The notes: generated by a model from the letters alone, not told the origin. 15,081 nt of DNA from CAZADH01 sp964483805 (GCA_964483805.1 CAZADH010000139.1:1-15081); one strand, 5' to 3'. Shown: positions 7,024 to 15,002, counted from the first letter of the stretch. Numbers and translations: made by a program.

Positions 7024-9252
7024 ATGTCTGAAACCCGCCATGAAGCCAATCCCACCCGCGTCCGCTCAAAGTTACCGCGCCCCTTGCGCAGTCGCACGCA
7101 ACGCCTGGGCGCCCTGCTGTCGATGCTCCTATTGGCCATGTCGGTGTATGCCGGCCGCCTGGTCCAGTTGCAGGTGTGGCAGCACGACCGCTGGACCGAG
7201 CTGTCGGAGCAAAACCACCGCCGCACGCACACCATCGAAAAAAAGCGAGGCGAGATCACCGACCGCAACGGGCAGAAGCTGGCCCTGTCGACCGAAGTGT
7301 ACTCCGTCTACGCCTACACCCCGGAGGTAGCCTCCATGGCGGCACTGGCCACCGTACTGTCAACGGTGTTGCCGCAAACCCGCGAAGAGATTCTCGCCGG
7401 GGTCACCGGGCGCCGTGGTTACCTGCGGATTGCCAAACAGGTCGAGTGCGCCACGGCGGAGCGCATCCGGGCCATGAAACTGCCGGGCGTCACCCTCGAA
7501 GAAGAGTTTCGGCGGGTCTATCCGGAGAAGAAGCTGGCCGCCAACCTGCTTGGTTTCTGCGGCGCCGAGGGCAACGGCCTGGAGGGGATCGAGCTGCACT
7601 TCGACAAGACCTTGCGCGGCTACCCCGGACTGGCAATCGACGACGACCTGTCGGTCAACCGTGGCTCGGGAATCCACCGCACCATCGTGCGCCTGCCGAC
7701 CGGCGGCTCCAACATCACGCTGGCGATCGATGCCGTCATCCAACACATCCTCGAAACCGAGTTGGCGGCGATGGTCGACGAGTTTCATCCGCATGATGCC
7801 AACGCGGTCGCGCTCGATCCCTACACCGGTGAAATACTTGGTATGGCTGGTTGGCCCACCTACGATCTCAATGAGTTCGCGAAGGCATCGCCCGACGCAC
7901 GCCGCAACCGCATCGCCGTCGACATCTTCGAACCGGGTTCGTGCATGAAGATCTTCGCCGTCGCCGCCGGTTACGACAGCCACAAGCTCAACGACGGTAC
8001 GCGTTTTCACTGCAAAGGCCACGCCGAGATTTTCGGCAAACGGATCAAGTGCCATGGTAGTCATGGTCTCGTCGATCCGTATATGGCCATCGCCGAAAGC
8101 TGCAACTCGTCGATGGTCGCCATCTCACAGATGGTCGATCAGGATGATCTCTACCGCACCTATCGCGCGTTCGGTTTCAACGAGCGCACCGGCATCGACC
8201 TGCCCAAAGAAGATGTCGGCATCTTTCGCCCGCCGTCGCGGTGGTCAGGCCTGTCGGCGCCATCGCTGTCGATCGGTCAGGAGATCGCCATCACTGCGGT
8301 GCAACTGGTGGCCGCCTACGGCGCCATCGCCAACGACGGCTGGTTGATGACCCCGCATCTGGTCAAACGGATTTCGTCGTTCCAGGGCGACCTCGTCGAG
8401 GAAACGCTGCCCAAACCGCGGCGCCAGGTCTTGAATCCCGCCCTGTGTCACAAGCTGCGACAAATGTTGTCGGGGGTCATCGAGAAGGGCACCGGTTCCC
8501 TGGCCAAAATGAACGATTACACGGCCGGCGGCAAGACATCGACGGCCCAAAAAGCGAACCCCCGCGGCGGCTATTTCTGGGACAAGGTGGTCACCTCGTT
8601 CGTCGGCATGGCGCCGATCGAGCATCCTCGCATCGTCCTATTGGTGCTGGCCAACGAACCGCGCGGCGACAAGACCGCGTTGTTTGGCGGCAAAGTCGCC
8701 GGCCCGTACTGGGGCCGCGCCATGGATCGCATTCTCAAACATCTCAAGGTGCCCCCTGACAAACACCAGGCCGCCGGCGGACCCGGTGCAGCCAATGCCG
8801 GGGTGGTCGCCACCATGACGGTCGCCGATCTCGCCGGTTCTTCAGGGGCAGGCACGGCTGTATTGAATACGTCAATACAAAAGAACACAGTTCCCTTGCC
8901 GCCGCTCGCGTCAGCCGCGGTCACACCCCCACCGCTGACCGCTTCCGAGAGCCTGGCCCGTATCGCCTCGGGCAGCTCACCGCTGGAGCTGGCGCGGGTG
9001 CCCGCCTCCTTTGCGGCCACCCTCGGGACACCAACGATGCCGGCACCGATTCCAACCCTGCCGAATCTGAAGGGCATGACCCTGCGCGAGGTTGCCGATG
9101 TTGTGCGCGGCCTGCCGATCAAGCCCATTCTCGAGGGCAATGGTCTGGCCATCCATCAGTCATGGCCGCCCGGAACCCCTCTTGATCGCATCGATCGACT
9201 TGTCGTACACTTCTCGCCTCGAGCACTCGCCGTGCCCACGCGACCGCATTGA
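7024..9252 (+). CDS. ftsI: Division-specific class B penicillin-binding protein with PASTA domain (742 aa)
   Basis: A membrane-anchored DD-transpeptidase that cross-links septal peptidoglycan. A basic cytoplasmic N-terminus leads into one TM helix (about 27-46). The PBP dimerisation region starts with RGEITDRNGQKLA. The transpeptidase domain contains the nucleophile Ser306 and Lys309 in EPGSCMK, the SxN motif Ser359-Cys360-Asn361, and Lys504-Thr505-Ser506 in place of the usual KTG. A Pro/Ala/Thr-rich linker (about 590-675) leads to a single C-terminal PASTA domain (about 679-731, LPNLKGMTLREV to LVVHFSP). The length exceeds E. coli FtsI by roughly 150 residues, explained by linker and PASTA. 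ATG 7024 has AGGA at normal spacing. Its position after rsmH and before murE identifies it as the division PBP. A sporulation SpoVD-type role is less likely, as no sporulation gene is near. Confidence 0.94.
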   Translation: MSETRHEANPTRVRSKLPRPLRSRTQRLGALLSMLLLAMSVYAGRLVQLQVWQHDRWTELSEQNHRRTHTIEKKRGEITDRNGQKLALSTEVYSVYAYTPEVASMAALATVLSTVLPQTREEILAGVTGRRGYLRIAKQVECATAERIRAMKLPGVTLEEEFRRVYPEKKLAANLLGFCGAEGNGLEGIELHFDKTLRGYPGLAIDDDLSVNRGSGIHRTIVRLPTGGSNITLAIDAVIQHILETELAAMVDEFHPHDANAVALDPYTGEILGMAGWPTYDLNEFAKASPDARRNRIAVDIFEPGSCMKIFAVAAGYDSHKLNDGTRFHCKGHAEIFGKRIKCHGSHGLVDPYMAIAESCNSSMVAISQMVDQDDLYRTYRAFGFNERTGIDLPKEDVGIFRPPSRWSGLSAPSLSIGQEIAITAVQLVAAYGAIANDGWLMTPHLVKRISSFQGDLVEETLPKPRRQVLNPALCHKLRQMLSGVIEKGTGSLAKMNDYTAGGKTSTAQKANPRGGYFWDKVVTSFVGMAPIEHPRIVLLVLANEPRGDKTALFGGKVAGPYWGRAMDRILKHLKVPPDKHQAAGGPGAANAGVVATMTVADLAGSSGAGTAVLNTSIQKNTVPLPPLASAAVTPPPLTASESLARIASGSSPLELARVPASFAATLGTPTMPAPIPTLPNLKGMTLREVADVVRGLPIKPILEGNGLAIHQSWPPGTPLDRIDRLVVHFSPRALAVPTRPH

Positions 9253-9282
9253 TCGCGCATTTTGCCAACTCACGAGGTTCGC

Positions 9283-10818
9283 ATGCCTACATTCGCGTCG
9301 CTTCTTACCCAGGTTGATTCAATCGCCCGCCACGGTGATTGGCAGGTTGCCATCACCCAGGTGACCTACGACTCACGCCAGGTCCGGCCGGGGGCGCTGT
9401 TTGTCGCGCTGGCCGGTGCCACCCACAACGGCCATGGCTACATCGCCGCCGCAATCCAGGCCGGCGCGGTCGCCGTCATCACCGAAGGTCCCCTCGACGG
9501 CATCGGCGTTGCCGCCGCACGGGTAACCGACGCGCGTCGGGCGCTGTCCCAGGTGGCCAGGGCCGTGCACGGTGACCCGAGCCACGATCTGACCCTCATC
9601 GGCGTCACGGGCACGAAGGGCAAGACCACGACGACCTACATGGTCCAGGCGATTCTGGCCGCGAATACCGGCACCCCGGCCTTCCGCTTCGGCACCGTCA
9701 GTTACGATCTGGGCGGCAGTGAACGGGCTGCGAAGAACACCACCCCCGAGTCGCTCGAACTGGCCGCCATGCTCGCGGAGTGCCGTGCCAACGGGACGAA
9801 GTGCGGCGTCATGGAGGTGTCGAGCCATGCCCTCCTCACCTCCCGCGTCGAGGACCTCTCGTTTGCCGCCGCAGGGTTCATGAACCTTTCCCTCGAACAC
9901 AGCGAATTCCATCCCGACATGGAACACTACTTCGCGGCAAAGAGCCGACTTTTTCTCGAACTGCCCCAGCGCGACAAGCCGTGCCTGATCATGATCGACG
10001 ACGATTGGGGCCGGCGCCTTGCCACTCGCCTGCGCCAAGGCGGGCACCGCGTGCTCACGGTCAGCTTGCAGGACCCCGCAGCCGACGTGCACGCCACCGA
10101 GATCCGCACCCACAATCGGGGGTCCGAGTTCGTCTTGTGCTGGCAGGGAGCCCGACACGCCTGTCGTCTGCCGATCCCCGGACCGTTCAACGTCGGCAAC
10201 GCCCTGATGGCTGCCGGCCTGACGCTCGCGGTCGGCGTGCGCAGCGAGAGCGTCGTCACGGGGCTCGCCAACCTCAAACAGGTGCCCGGTCGTTTCGAAC
10301 CGGTCCCCAATGATCTCGATCTGACAGTGATCGTCGACTACGCCCATTCGCCCAACTCGCTCGAGAACGTCATCGACGCCGTGCGGCAGATCACGCCGGG
10401 CCGCTTGATCACAGTGTTTGGGTGTGGCGGCAACCGGAGCCACGAGAAACGCCCGGTCATGGGGCGCATCGCCGCCGCCGGCAGCGACGTCACCGTGGTC
10501 ACCAGCGACAATCCGCGCAAGGAAGAACCCACCGAGATCATCCGCCAGATCGTGGCCGGAATTCCCATCGACCTGCAGCAACAGCAGGGACGCATTGTCG
10601 TCGAGGCCGACCGCCACCAGGCGATCCAGAGCGCCATCGACCTCGCCCGCCCCGGTGACACGGTGTTGATCGCCGGCAAGGGCCACGAATCGGGGCAGAC
10701 GTTTGCCGACCGCATCGTTCCCTTCGACGATCGCGAGGTCGCCAGGGCCTGCCTGACCGTCCGCAAAGAACGTCAACACAATGTAAACACTGGTTCATCG
10801 GAGCGCCACCATGTTTGA
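9283..10818 (+). CDS. murE: UDP-MurNAc-tripeptide synthetase MurE, meso-DAP type (511 aa)
   Basis: Cytoplasmic ATP-dependent ligase adding the third stem-peptide residue to UDP-MurNAc-L-Ala-D-Glu. The N-terminal domain has TYDSRQVRPGALFVAL. The central domain has the P-loop GVTGTKGKTTT (107-117), EVSSHAL, and the probable carbamylated Lys220 in FAAKSRLF. The C-terminal domain has VDYAHSP, GCGGNRSHEKRP, Asp409-Asn-Pro-Arg412 and GKGHES. DNPR is the known signature for meso-diaminopimelate rather than lysine, so the organism should make DAP-type peptidoglycan. I chose ATG 9283 because GAGG lies five bases upstream; a TTG seven codons earlier is less likely. The gene is 30 bases after ftsI and overlaps murF by eight bases, suggesting coupled translation. 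Confidence 0.96.
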   Translation: MPTFASLLTQVDSIARHGDWQVAITQVTYDSRQVRPGALFVALAGATHNGHGYIAAAIQAGAVAVITEGPLDGIGVAAARVTDARRALSQVARAVHGDPSHDLTLIGVTGTKGKTTTTYMVQAILAANTGTPAFRFGTVSYDLGGSERAAKNTTPESLELAAMLAECRANGTKCGVMEVSSHALLTSRVEDLSFAAAGFMNLSLEHSEFHPDMEHYFAAKSRLFLELPQRDKPCLIMIDDDWGRRLATRLRQGGHRVLTVSLQDPAADVHATEIRTHNRGSEFVLCWQGARHACRLPIPGPFNVGNALMAAGLTLAVGVRSESVVTGLANLKQVPGRFEPVPNDLDLTVIVDYAHSPNSLENVIDAVRQITPGRLITVFGCGGNRSHEKRPVMGRIAAAGSDVTVVTSDNPRKEEPTEIIRQIVAGIPIDLQQQQGRIVVEADRHQAIQSAIDLARPGDTVLIAGKGHESGQTFADRIVPFDDREVARACLTVRKERQHNVNTGSSERHHV

Positions 10819-12208
10819 GGGGAACGCCGCGCAACTCGCCACCTTCATGCGGGGTCGCCTGGTGCACCAGGGCACGCGGGTCCCCACGGGGGTTTCGATC
10901 GATTCGCGCACCGTGCAACCCGGTGACATCTTCTTTGCCATCAAAGGCGATCGCTTCGACGGCCACGCCTTTATCGGCAACGCCGTGAACAGCGGCGCTT
11001 CGACGATCGTCGCGGCGCAACCGCGCCCGGCCGGAACCGACCCCGGTTGCCACTGGATCGACGTGCCCGATCCGCTCGTGGCCCTGCAAGACTTGGCCCG
11101 CGCAGCCCGAAAGCAGCATGCCGCGCGGTTCATCGGCATCACCGGCAGCAACGGCAAAACCACGACCAAGGAACTCACCGCGGCGCTGCTGGGCACACGG
11201 CATCCCACCTGGGCCACGCAGGGCAATCTGAACAACCACATCGGCCTGCCGCTCAGCCTGTTGCGCCTGCCGGCCGAGACCCGGGCCGCCGTCATCGAGA
11301 TGGGCATGAGCGCCCGCGGCGAGATCGAGTTTCTCGCCGGTATCGCCAAGCCCCAGATCGGCGTCATCACCAACGTCGGCCCGGCCCATCTCGAACATCT
11401 CGGTTCGCTCGAGAACATCGCGGCGGCCAAGGGCGAGTTGCTGCAGGCACTCCCTGCCGACGGTTGTGCCGTCCTCAACGCCGACGACACCTATTACCGC
11501 TTGTTGCGGGGATTGGCCCCGGCGACTGCGACGGTGCGCACCTTCGCGTTCGGCGGCGACGCCGACCTCGTTGCCGAAGAGTTGTCGGTCCTGCCCGACG
11601 GCCTGTCCATTGCTCTGCGCCACCAGGGTCGTGAGCGCGCCAAACTGCGCTTGCCGCTGCTGGGACGCCACAACGCCGCCAATGCCATGGCGGCATTGCT
11701 CGTGTATTTACATCTTGGCGGCACCTTCGTCGACGGCATCGAGCACCTGTCGCGGGTCCGCCCGATCAACTCACGCATGGAACCGGTGGCCATCGACGGC
11801 ATGCGCCTCATTCAGGATTGCTACAACGCCAACCCCTCATCGATGCAGACAGCGGTACACTTTCTCGGCGTCTGCACCGGCCGAAGAATAGCGGTATTGG
11901 GTGACATGCGCGAACTCGGTCCGACCTCCCCATCGCTTCACGAGAAACTTGGGCAGCAGGTGGCCGAGGCCAAGATCGACATGCTCGTCGTCGCCGGCGA
12001 GTTGGCGCAGCACATTGCCCAGGGCGCTCTCGCCGCCGGGATGCCGGCGGCCCAGGTCCATGCCTGTCGTGATGCGCAAGAGGCCGCCCGGGTTCTGCGC
12101 CTCGAACTGCGCGCCCACGACACGATCCTGGTCAAGGCCAGTCGCGGCATGCATTTCGAAACCATTATCACCGCCGTCTGGCCGGCACTCAAACCCGATC
12201 TGCACTGA
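10811..12208 (+). CDS. murF: UDP-MurNAc-tripeptide-D-Ala-D-Ala ligase MurF (465 aa)
   Basis: Adds the D-Ala-D-Ala dipeptide to the product of MurE, completing the UDP-MurNAc-pentapeptide in the cytoplasm. Seen in order: the N-terminal domain with SIDSRTVQPGDIFFAI, the P-loop GITGSNGKTTTKE (109-121), GNLNNHIGLPLSLL, VIEMGMSARGEI, TNVGPAHLEHLGS, and then NAANAMAALL. The C-terminal domain has DCYNANPSSM, AVLGDMRELG and the final KASRGMHFE motif. Length is normal for the family. The ATG overlaps the murE stop by eight bases and has GGAG at seven-base spacing. A 39-base gap leads to mraY. Confidence 0.97.
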   Translation: MFEGNAAQLATFMRGRLVHQGTRVPTGVSIDSRTVQPGDIFFAIKGDRFDGHAFIGNAVNSGASTIVAAQPRPAGTDPGCHWIDVPDPLVALQDLARAARKQHAARFIGITGSNGKTTTKELTAALLGTRHPTWATQGNLNNHIGLPLSLLRLPAETRAAVIEMGMSARGEIEFLAGIAKPQIGVITNVGPAHLEHLGSLENIAAAKGELLQALPADGCAVLNADDTYYRLLRGLAPATATVRTFAFGGDADLVAEELSVLPDGLSIALRHQGRERAKLRLPLLGRHNAANAMAALLVYLHLGGTFVDGIEHLSRVRPINSRMEPVAIDGMRLIQDCYNANPSSMQTAVHFLGVCTGRRIAVLGDMRELGPTSPSLHEKLGQQVAEAKIDMLVVAGELAQHIAQGALAAGMPAAQVHACRDAQEAARVLRLELRAHDTILVKASRGMHFETIITAVWPALKPDLH

Positions 12209-12247
12209 GTTTTTCCAGCCCACCGAAGGGACGAGCAACCATACACT

Positions 12248-13354
12248 ATGTTTACAACCTTCTTCAGCACCCTCTCGGTGCGCATCATTTTTGCCGTCAT
12301 CACGTCGTTTCTCATGGCGCTGGTGATCGGGCCACGCGTCATCGCCAATCTCGTCGCGCGCCAGATCGGCCAGACGATCCGGGAAGAGGGCGTCAAGGAA
12401 CACAAGAAAAAGGCCGGCATCCCCACGATGGGCGGGGTCATCATCCTGGTGCCGCTGGTTATCACCACGTTGTTGTGGGCCAAGGTCAACACGTTGGTCG
12501 TGCTCGTAATGGCGGCCACCATCGGCATGGGGCTGATCGGCATGACCGACGATCTCACCAAGGTCATCAAGACTCGTTCCCTTGGACTGACCCCGCGCCA
12601 GAAACTCGTGCTGCAAATCGCCATTGGATTGGGACTCGGCGCAGCCATCGTCCACTTTCCCGAGCTTCGCTTCGAGACGCTGGGCACCACCCTGCCACAA
12701 CGTGCCGAGATCCCGGCCACGACCATCAATATTCCGTTCATGTCGTTTGGTGACCTGCGCTGGTGGTACGTGCCGTTCGTCACCCTGGTCATGGTGAGTT
12801 TCAGCAATGCCGTCAACCTGACCGACGGCCTCGACGGCCTGGCCGCCGGCACGATGGGCATCGTCACCCTGCCCTGCATGATCATTGCCTACATCGCCGG
12901 CAATCGCGTATTCAGCGACCATCTCGGCGTGATCTTCATCCCCGGCGCCGGAGAACTGGCGGTATTCTGCGCCGCGCTGTTCGGGGGCTGCCTGGGGTTC
13001 CTCTGGTTCAACTCGTATCCGGCCCAGGTGTTCATGGGCGATACCGGCTCTCTTGCCCTTGGCGGCGCCATCGGCGCCCTCGGGGTACTGACCAAGACCG
13101 AGCTGTTCCTGGTCGTCATCGGGGCAATCTTCGTCGTCGAGGCGCTGTCGGTGACCCTGCAGGTATCGTATTTCAAATACACGAAGAACCGCTACGGCGA
13201 AGGTCGGCGCATCTTCAACATGGCGCCGCTGCACCACCATTTCGAACTCGCCGGCTGGGCGGAACCCAAGGTGGTCTTCCGCTTCTGGATCGTCACCATG
13301 ATGCTGTCGCTCCTCGGCCTCGCTTTGTTCGGCGGCACCCTGCTCTACAAATAG
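12248..13354 (+). CDS. mraY: Phospho-MurNAc-pentapeptide transferase MraY (368 aa)
   Basis: Integral membrane enzyme that transfers phospho-MurNAc-pentapeptide to undecaprenyl phosphate, forming lipid I. About ten hydrophobic segments are visible. Catalytic signatures are HKKKAGIPTMGG near the N-terminus, Asp101-Asp102 in GMTDDLTKV, NAVNLTDGLDGLAAG (Asp193 and Asp196), Asp265 in FMGDTGS, and the histidine triad 329-331 in PLHHHFE. All expected Mg2+-binding and catalytic residues are present, and length is typical. The SD is weak: AAGGGACGAG lies 12-17 bases upstream, so coupling to murF may matter. It is the last gene of the operon here; murD, which usually follows, is absent and the next gene is convergent. 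Confidence 0.97.
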   Translation: MFTTFFSTLSVRIIFAVITSFLMALVIGPRVIANLVARQIGQTIREEGVKEHKKKAGIPTMGGVIILVPLVITTLLWAKVNTLVVLVMAATIGMGLIGMTDDLTKVIKTRSLGLTPRQKLVLQIAIGLGLGAAIVHFPELRFETLGTTLPQRAEIPATTINIPFMSFGDLRWWYVPFVTLVMVSFSNAVNLTDGLDGLAAGTMGIVTLPCMIIAYIAGNRVFSDHLGVIFIPGAGELAVFCAALFGGCLGFLWFNSYPAQVFMGDTGSLALGGAIGALGVLTKTELFLVVIGAIFVVEALSVTLQVSYFKYTKNRYGEGRRIFNMAPLHHHFELAGWAEPKVVFRFWIVTMMLSLLGLALFGGTLLYK

Positions 13355-13656
13355 CAACACTCTGTAAACACGACGTATTTTTCGCTTCCTGGGTGTTTCC
13401 AGGCTTGCCGGATCGAGTTCATGAAATCCAGCCAACCGAAGCAGGCATAGAGAGGGGGGCTCCCGTACCGGCATCTCGGCGGCAGACTCCATCAACCAAG
13501 GGTGCCTCTTTGGCCACCGCCGACGCCCCCGCCACGTAAGGACCCGGATTTGTACCCGTTAGCAAAGACCCCGCCAGTGATCTACTGGCGGGGTCTCTGG
13601 CAAAACGCGGGGGATGTTCCCCGGCTGTTCCGCCAACCACTGGCGGACTGCGATGG
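13355..13656. other. Intergenic region between convergent mraY and the HAMP gene, with three hairpins
   Basis: A 302-base region without a supported gene. Its left half (13355-13560) contains only a weak 5-bp stem (CCTGG/CCAGG) soon after the mraY stop, and I see no clear terminator for mraY there. Its right half holds a perfect 12-bp hairpin (13567-13595), a 5-bp hairpin CGGGG/CCCCG (13608-13623) and a 6-bp hairpin CCGCCA/TGGCGG (13630-13646). The open frames crossing it read as low-complexity, Arg/Pro/Ser-rich sequence and are not convincing genes. Confidence 0.7.
13567..13595 (-). terminator. Intrinsic terminator between convergent genes, perfect 12-bp stem
   Basis: GACCCCGCCAGT pairs perfectly with ACTGGCGGGGTC around a 5-base loop. 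On the minus strand the stem is followed by TTTGCT, and it lies about 60 bases after the stop of the HAMP gene, so it most likely ends the lipoprotein/HAMP transcript. The symmetrical stem could also stop read-through from mraY on the plus strand, although the tail there (TCTGG) is poor. Confidence 0.75.
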
Positions 13657-14265
13657 TCAGGCTTTCTCTTCGGCTTCCCGATCGGCGAGGATTTCGGCCT
13701 CGGTCTTGGGGCGGCGCTCGAGGACGAACCCGCGCACCACACTGTCGAGTTTGTCGAGGGCTTCCACGGTCTCCCGGTCGGCCTTGGCCTTTTCGAGGCC
13801 CTGGCGGACGCGGTCGACCTGTTCCTGCATTGTGACGATTCGCCTCTTGAGGCCGTCGGTCATGTCGTTCATGGCATCGGCCAGGTCTTTCAGCTCGTCT
13901 TTGGGGCGCAGCTTGATCACGTTGGTGAGGTTCCCAGCCCCGATGTCACGCGCAACGCGTTCCATGCGATAAACCGGACCGGCAATGGTGTGGGTTACGA
14001 AGATACTGATGAACGCAACCACGCAGATGCTGATCAACTCAGCGATGACGACCCCAGGTAACAGGGTCTGCCCCAATTGATGCGGCTCAATCGGCAGCTT
14101 GTTCTCGTCGACCAGCTTCTTTTCGAGCTTGTCGATCGAAATGCCGTAGACGATCGCGCCGACCAGATTGGCCACGATGATCACGATCAGAATGAAGATC
14201 ATGGTCAAGCGGCTCTGAAAACCCGGCTTGATCAAATAGCGTTTCCTGCGGCGCATCCCGTTCAT
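13657..14265 (-). CDS. Two-TM HAMP-domain membrane protein (202 aa)
   Basis: Start ATG 14265 is chosen because GGGGAGGGA lies directly upstream; a longer reading frame to 14337 has no SD. A basic N-terminus with RRRKRYLIKPGFQSRL precedes TM1 (about 21-43). A short external loop of about 25 residues follows, then TM2 (about 70-92) and a HAMP domain (about 93-145) with the signature HTIAGPVYRMERVARDIGAG and LRPKDELKDLADAMNDM. A charged coiled coil (about 138-180) and acidic tail end the protein. I see no kinase, cyclase, methyl-accepting or effector domain. The YLIKPGFQ and AGPVYR signatures match small HAMP proteins I know from Geobacter-like genomes, whose function is not established. It lies 76 bases downstream of the lipoprotein gene, probably in one transcript. 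It may relay an envelope signal to a separate partner, which is inference. Confidence 0.85.
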   Translation of the reverse strand: MNGMRRRKRYLIKPGFQSRLTMIFILIVIIVANLVGAIVYGISIDKLEKKLVDENKLPIEPHQLGQTLLPGVVIAELISICVVAFISIFVTHTIAGPVYRMERVARDIGAGNLTNVIKLRPKDELKDLADAMNDMTDGLKRRIVTMQEQVDRVRQGLEKAKADRETVEALDKLDSVVRGFVLERRPKTEAEILADREAEEKA

Positions 14266-14312
14266 CCGGTCCCTCCCCAGTCTGTTTCGTTCATTCCCAC
14301 ACTTTGGTCTGT

Positions 14313-14333
14313 CTCGAGGCACGGCTCGAGGCA
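14313..14333. repeat. Direct repeat of CTCGAGGCA with 12-bp period
   Basis: Two copies of CTCGAGGCA (14313-14321 and 14325-14333) are spaced by three bases, each containing the palindrome CTCGAG. They lie in the 76-base gap between the lipoprotein stop and the HAMP start, about 50 bases upstream of the HAMP start codon. They could be an operator or RNA-level element, but may be chance in GC-rich DNA. Confidence 0.35.
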
Positions 14334-14341
14334 ACACCGAA

Positions 14342-14863
14342 TCACAGCTTCAAGTCACCCAGATCATCGGCGACGGCATCACTGCCGGCCACCGGGGGCA
14401 TCTCGCCTTCCGCGGGAGCACCCGCCTCGCCCCCACCAGCTCCATCCGCCGACCCCAGCAGTTCGTCGAGATCGTTCGCAGCCGCTTCGCCCCCACTGCC
14501 CTCGCGAGCGGCCGGCGCGCCGGCGGCATCAACCACCAGATCATCGGCCCCGAGCAGGTCGCTTGCCGACTCGTCACTGACGGCATCGGGAAACGCGTCG
14601 AGCAACCCATTGAAGGCCTGTTGATCGCCGGGCTTCGTCGCTTCGGCGGACGATGCCACCGCCAGCTCAGGCTGCCCGAGGATTACCGCCAGATCTGCAT
14701 CACTGAATGCGCCTGCCGCCGAACCGACGGCCCCAGGGACCAGGTCGGCCGATGCGGCCCACACACCCGGGCACCCGCTCAAACACTGGATGAGCAGCAT
14801 ACCCACGGTGATTCTATACCAGAGGCAGAGGGGTGTCAAGGATGACCGGCGGCTGAAAACCAC
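14342..14863 (-). CDS. Predicted acidic lipoprotein, unknown function (173 aa)
   Basis: I do not recognise a family. The GTG start at 14863 has AAGGAG six bases upstream. The first 31 residues form a lipoprotein signal: RRS near the start, a hydrophobic core (ITVGMLLIQ) and the lipobox LSGC, giving lipidated Cys31. The mature part is about 142 residues, dominated by Ala, Gly, Asp and Glu, with recurring short patterns such as LGADDL, LDELLG and DDLGDL, and no cysteine other than the lipidated one. It is probably acidic and largely disordered, and lacks any enzymatic motif. It is the first gene of a probable two-gene operon with the HAMP membrane protein and is divergent from the gene starting at 15003. 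A role as partner or periplasmic sensor of the HAMP protein is a guess from context. Confidence 0.7.
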   Translation of the reverse strand: MVFSRRSSLTPLCLWYRITVGMLLIQCLSGCPGVWAASADLVPGAVGSAAGAFSDADLAVILGQPELAVASSAEATKPGDQQAFNGLLDAFPDAVSDESASDLLGADDLVVDAAGAPAAREGSGGEAAANDLDELLGSADGAGGGEAGAPAEGEMPPVAGSDAVADDLGDLKL

Positions 14864-14877
14864 GTGATACTCCTTGG

Positions 14878-14906
14878 TTGCGAGTGGCTTGGCATGGCAT
14901 TATACT
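14878..14906 (+). promoter_or_regulatory. Candidate promoter for the gene at 15003
   Basis: TTGCGA (14878-14883), a 17-base spacer and TATACT (14901-14906) match the sigma-70 consensus at nine of twelve positions. The transcript would start near 14913, giving a leader of about 90 bases before the ATG at 15003. The -35 lies just outside the start of the divergent lipoprotein gene. Confidence 0.45.
14899..14904 (-). promoter_or_regulatory. Candidate -10 box for the lipoprotein/HAMP operon
   Basis: The minus strand reads a perfect TATAAT here, 35 bases before the GTG start at 14863. No good -35 is present at 16-18 bases (AATATA at 17), so the promoter would be weak or activator-dependent. It overlaps the plus-strand TATACT at 14901-14906. 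Confidence 0.45.
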
Positions 14907-15002
14907 GCCCACACCTATTACTATATTGTCGACCCGTTTGCACTGTGTCATTAGTCAGACGGACCGATCTCTCACCACCAGAGTGACACAAGGAGACCGA
15001 CG

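Noticed and set aside
9373..10779. 468-codon open frame antisense to murE
   Set aside because: It covers most of murE on the other strand, with histidine/aspartate-rich low-complexity sequence typical of reverse-complement shadows in high-GC genes.
11837..13495. 552-codon open frame antisense to murF and mraY
   Set aside because: It spans two conserved genes and the gap between them. The translation is rich in DDE/HH/RR strings and resembles no protein family.
13421..13656. Possible riboswitch or small RNA after mraY (G-run and several short stems)
   Set aside because: I could not match the sequence to any riboswitch consensus I know, and no downstream plus-strand gene exists for it to control. 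The stems are better explained as terminators.
13419..13742. Minus-strand frame of 107 codons over the mraY/HAMP intergenic region
   Set aside because: It overlaps the 3' end of the HAMP gene in another frame, crosses the strong terminator hairpin and reads as Ser/Pro/Arg-rich low complexity.
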